From positions 1 to 6,840 of the forward strand of contig JABCYT010000184.1 in the NCBI GenBank assembly GCA_013290035.1: DNA of 6,840 nt. Reading direction: 5' to 3'. The translations under genes were made by a program, and so were the position numbers. Below, piece by piece: positions 6,007 to 6,840 of the stretch; position 1 is the stretch's first letter; each line of letters opens with the position of its first letter. This DNA comes from Alphaproteobacteria bacterium (GTDB lineage Bacteria > Pseudomonadota > Alphaproteobacteria > Reyranellales > Reyranellaceae). The notes beneath the pieces are model-generated. The model saw nothing but the letters and a program-made list of their open reading frames with translations. It searched no databases and had not been told where the DNA came from.

Positions 6007-6840
6007 ATGACCCTCTCGTCCCTGCCGACGCTCATGCTCGAGCCTGTTGTGCGCGCCGCGCTTTTGGAGGATCTCGGCCGCGCCGGCGATCTCACCACCG
6101 ACGCCATCGTGCCCGCCTCGGCGCGGGCCGAGACGGCCCTGGGCGCGCGCCAAGCCGGTATCGTGGCCGGCCTCGATGCGGCATCGCTTGCCTTCCGGCT
6201 GATCGATCCCGCCATCGAGGTCAGGGTCGAGCGGCCCGATGGCAGCCGCGTCAGACCGGGCGACCGTATCGCCGTCATCGCCGGCCCGACGCGCGGCATG
6301 CTGACGGCCGAGCGGGTCGCCTTGAATTTCCTGGGTCACTTGAGCGGCGTCGCCACCGCGACCGCGACGCTGGTAGAGGCGGTGAGGGGCCACAAGGCGC
6401 GCATTTGCTGCACGCGCAAGACCATGCCCGGCCTGCGCGCCCTGCAGAAGTACGCCGTGCGGGCGGGCGGTGGCGTCAATCATCGCTTTGGCTTGGATGA
6501 CGCCGTGCTGATCAAGGACAACCACGTCGCCGCGGCGGGCGGCGTGGCGGCGGCGATCCGCGCCGCGCGCGCGGGCGTCGGCCATCTTGTCAAGATCGAG
6601 GTCGAGATCGATCGCCTCGACCAGCTCGACGAGGCGCTGGCGGAGAAGGCCGACGCCGTGCTGCTCGACAATATGAGCCCCGACCAGCTCGCCGAAGCCG
6701 TGCGCCGCATCGCCGGCCGCGCCATCGCCGAGGCGTCAGGCCGCATCACGCCTGCCACGGCGCCGGCCATCGCCGGCGCCGGCGTCGATCTGATCTCGGC
6801 CGGCTGGCTGACCCACAGCGCGCAGGTGCTCGATATCGGT
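6007..6840 (+). CDS. nadC: Nicotinate-nucleotide pyrophosphorylase (quinolinate phosphoribosyltransferase) NadC, 3' truncated by window
   Basis: NadC converts quinolinate and PRPP to nicotinate mononucleotide, CO2 and pyrophosphate, joining the de novo route to the common NAD pathway. The frame is open from ATG 6007 to the window end, giving 278 residues. Family length is about 280-290, so only a few codons should be missing. The N-terminal domain includes ALLEDLGRAGDLTT and LTAERVALNFLGHLSGVAT. The barrel carries the phosphate- and quinolinate-binding residues: R137 and K138 in TRKTMPGLR, H159 and R160 in NHRFGL, K170 in LIKDNH, E198/E200 in KIEVEID, and D221 in VLLDNM, matching the M. tuberculosis active-site set. 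The distal segment ITPATAPAIAGAGVDLISAG is also typical. It is the last visible gene of the operon, with 3 bp between the nadB stop and this ATG. It was placed from its own translation, because no stop codon falls inside the window. Confidence 0.97.
   Translation, partial: MTLSSLPTLMLEPVVRAALLEDLGRAGDLTTDAIVPASARAETALGARQAGIVAGLDAASLAFRLIDPAIEVRVERPDGSRVRPGDRIAVIAGPTRGMLTAERVALNFLGHLSGVATATATLVEAVRGHKARICCTRKTMPGLRALQKYAVRAGGGVNHRFGLDDAVLIKDNHVAAAGGVAAAIRAARAGVGHLVKIEVEIDRLDQLDEALAEKADAVLLDNMSPDQLAEAVRRIAGRAIAEASGRITPATAPAIAGAGVDLISAGWLTHSAQVLDIG

Noticed and set aside
3430..6585. A 1051-codon open frame on the minus strand opposite nadA, nadB and nadC
   Set aside because: It lies opposite three highly conserved genes in GC-rich DNA, where stop codons are rare on the other strand. 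Its translation is low-complexity (Arg, Gly, His, Gln and Asp rich) with no recognisable domain, and its 3' end runs into the operator region.

Overview
The window is high-GC (by eye roughly two thirds G+C), densely coding DNA. It looks like an alphaproteobacterial chromosome. Three things point there: a stand-alone NadQ-type regulator directly upstream of nadA-nadB-nadC, strong GC-rich third positions, and a small exported protein of a type I associate with alphaproteobacteria. I cannot name a genus. Nothing suggests phage, transposon, plasmid, CRISPR or structural RNA, and no stretch over 300 bases lacks a gene.

Layout. (1) Bases 1-717 hold the 3' part of a class A flavoprotein aromatic hydroxylase, most like 3-hydroxybenzoate 6-hydroxylase; its start lies outside the window. 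(2) After a 104-bp gap comes a complete ketopantoate reductase-family gene (822-1754), probably a paralogue and not the housekeeping PanE. (3) A small exported protein of unknown function lies on the minus strand (1770-2342), tail-to-tail with the reductase and divergent from the next gene. (4) A NadQ/NrtR-like regulator (2426-3358) has a degenerate Nudix domain and a C-terminal winged helix. (5) A 98-bp regulatory gap carries two copies of a 21-bp palindrome (TTATRCT-N7-AGCATAA) and a candidate promoter. (6) nadA, nadB and nadC follow, with gaps of 9 and 3 bp. nadC runs off the right edge, probably missing only a few codons.

How it works together. NadB oxidises L-aspartate to iminoaspartate. 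NadA condenses this with dihydroxyacetone phosphate to give quinolinate. NadC converts quinolinate and PRPP to nicotinate mononucleotide, the entry point to NAD. The upstream regulator most likely senses an NAD-related metabolite and represses the operon by binding the two palindromes over the nadA promoter. The left third (hydroxylase and reductase) looks like a separate catabolic or accessory unit.

The most informative signal is the regulatory module: regulator gene, duplicated operator and three-gene de novo NAD operon. It fits a known kind of NAD control and is not an undescribed system. Less explained items are the exported protein, the reductase with a missing active-site asparagine, and a possible operator half-site at the regulator's own start.
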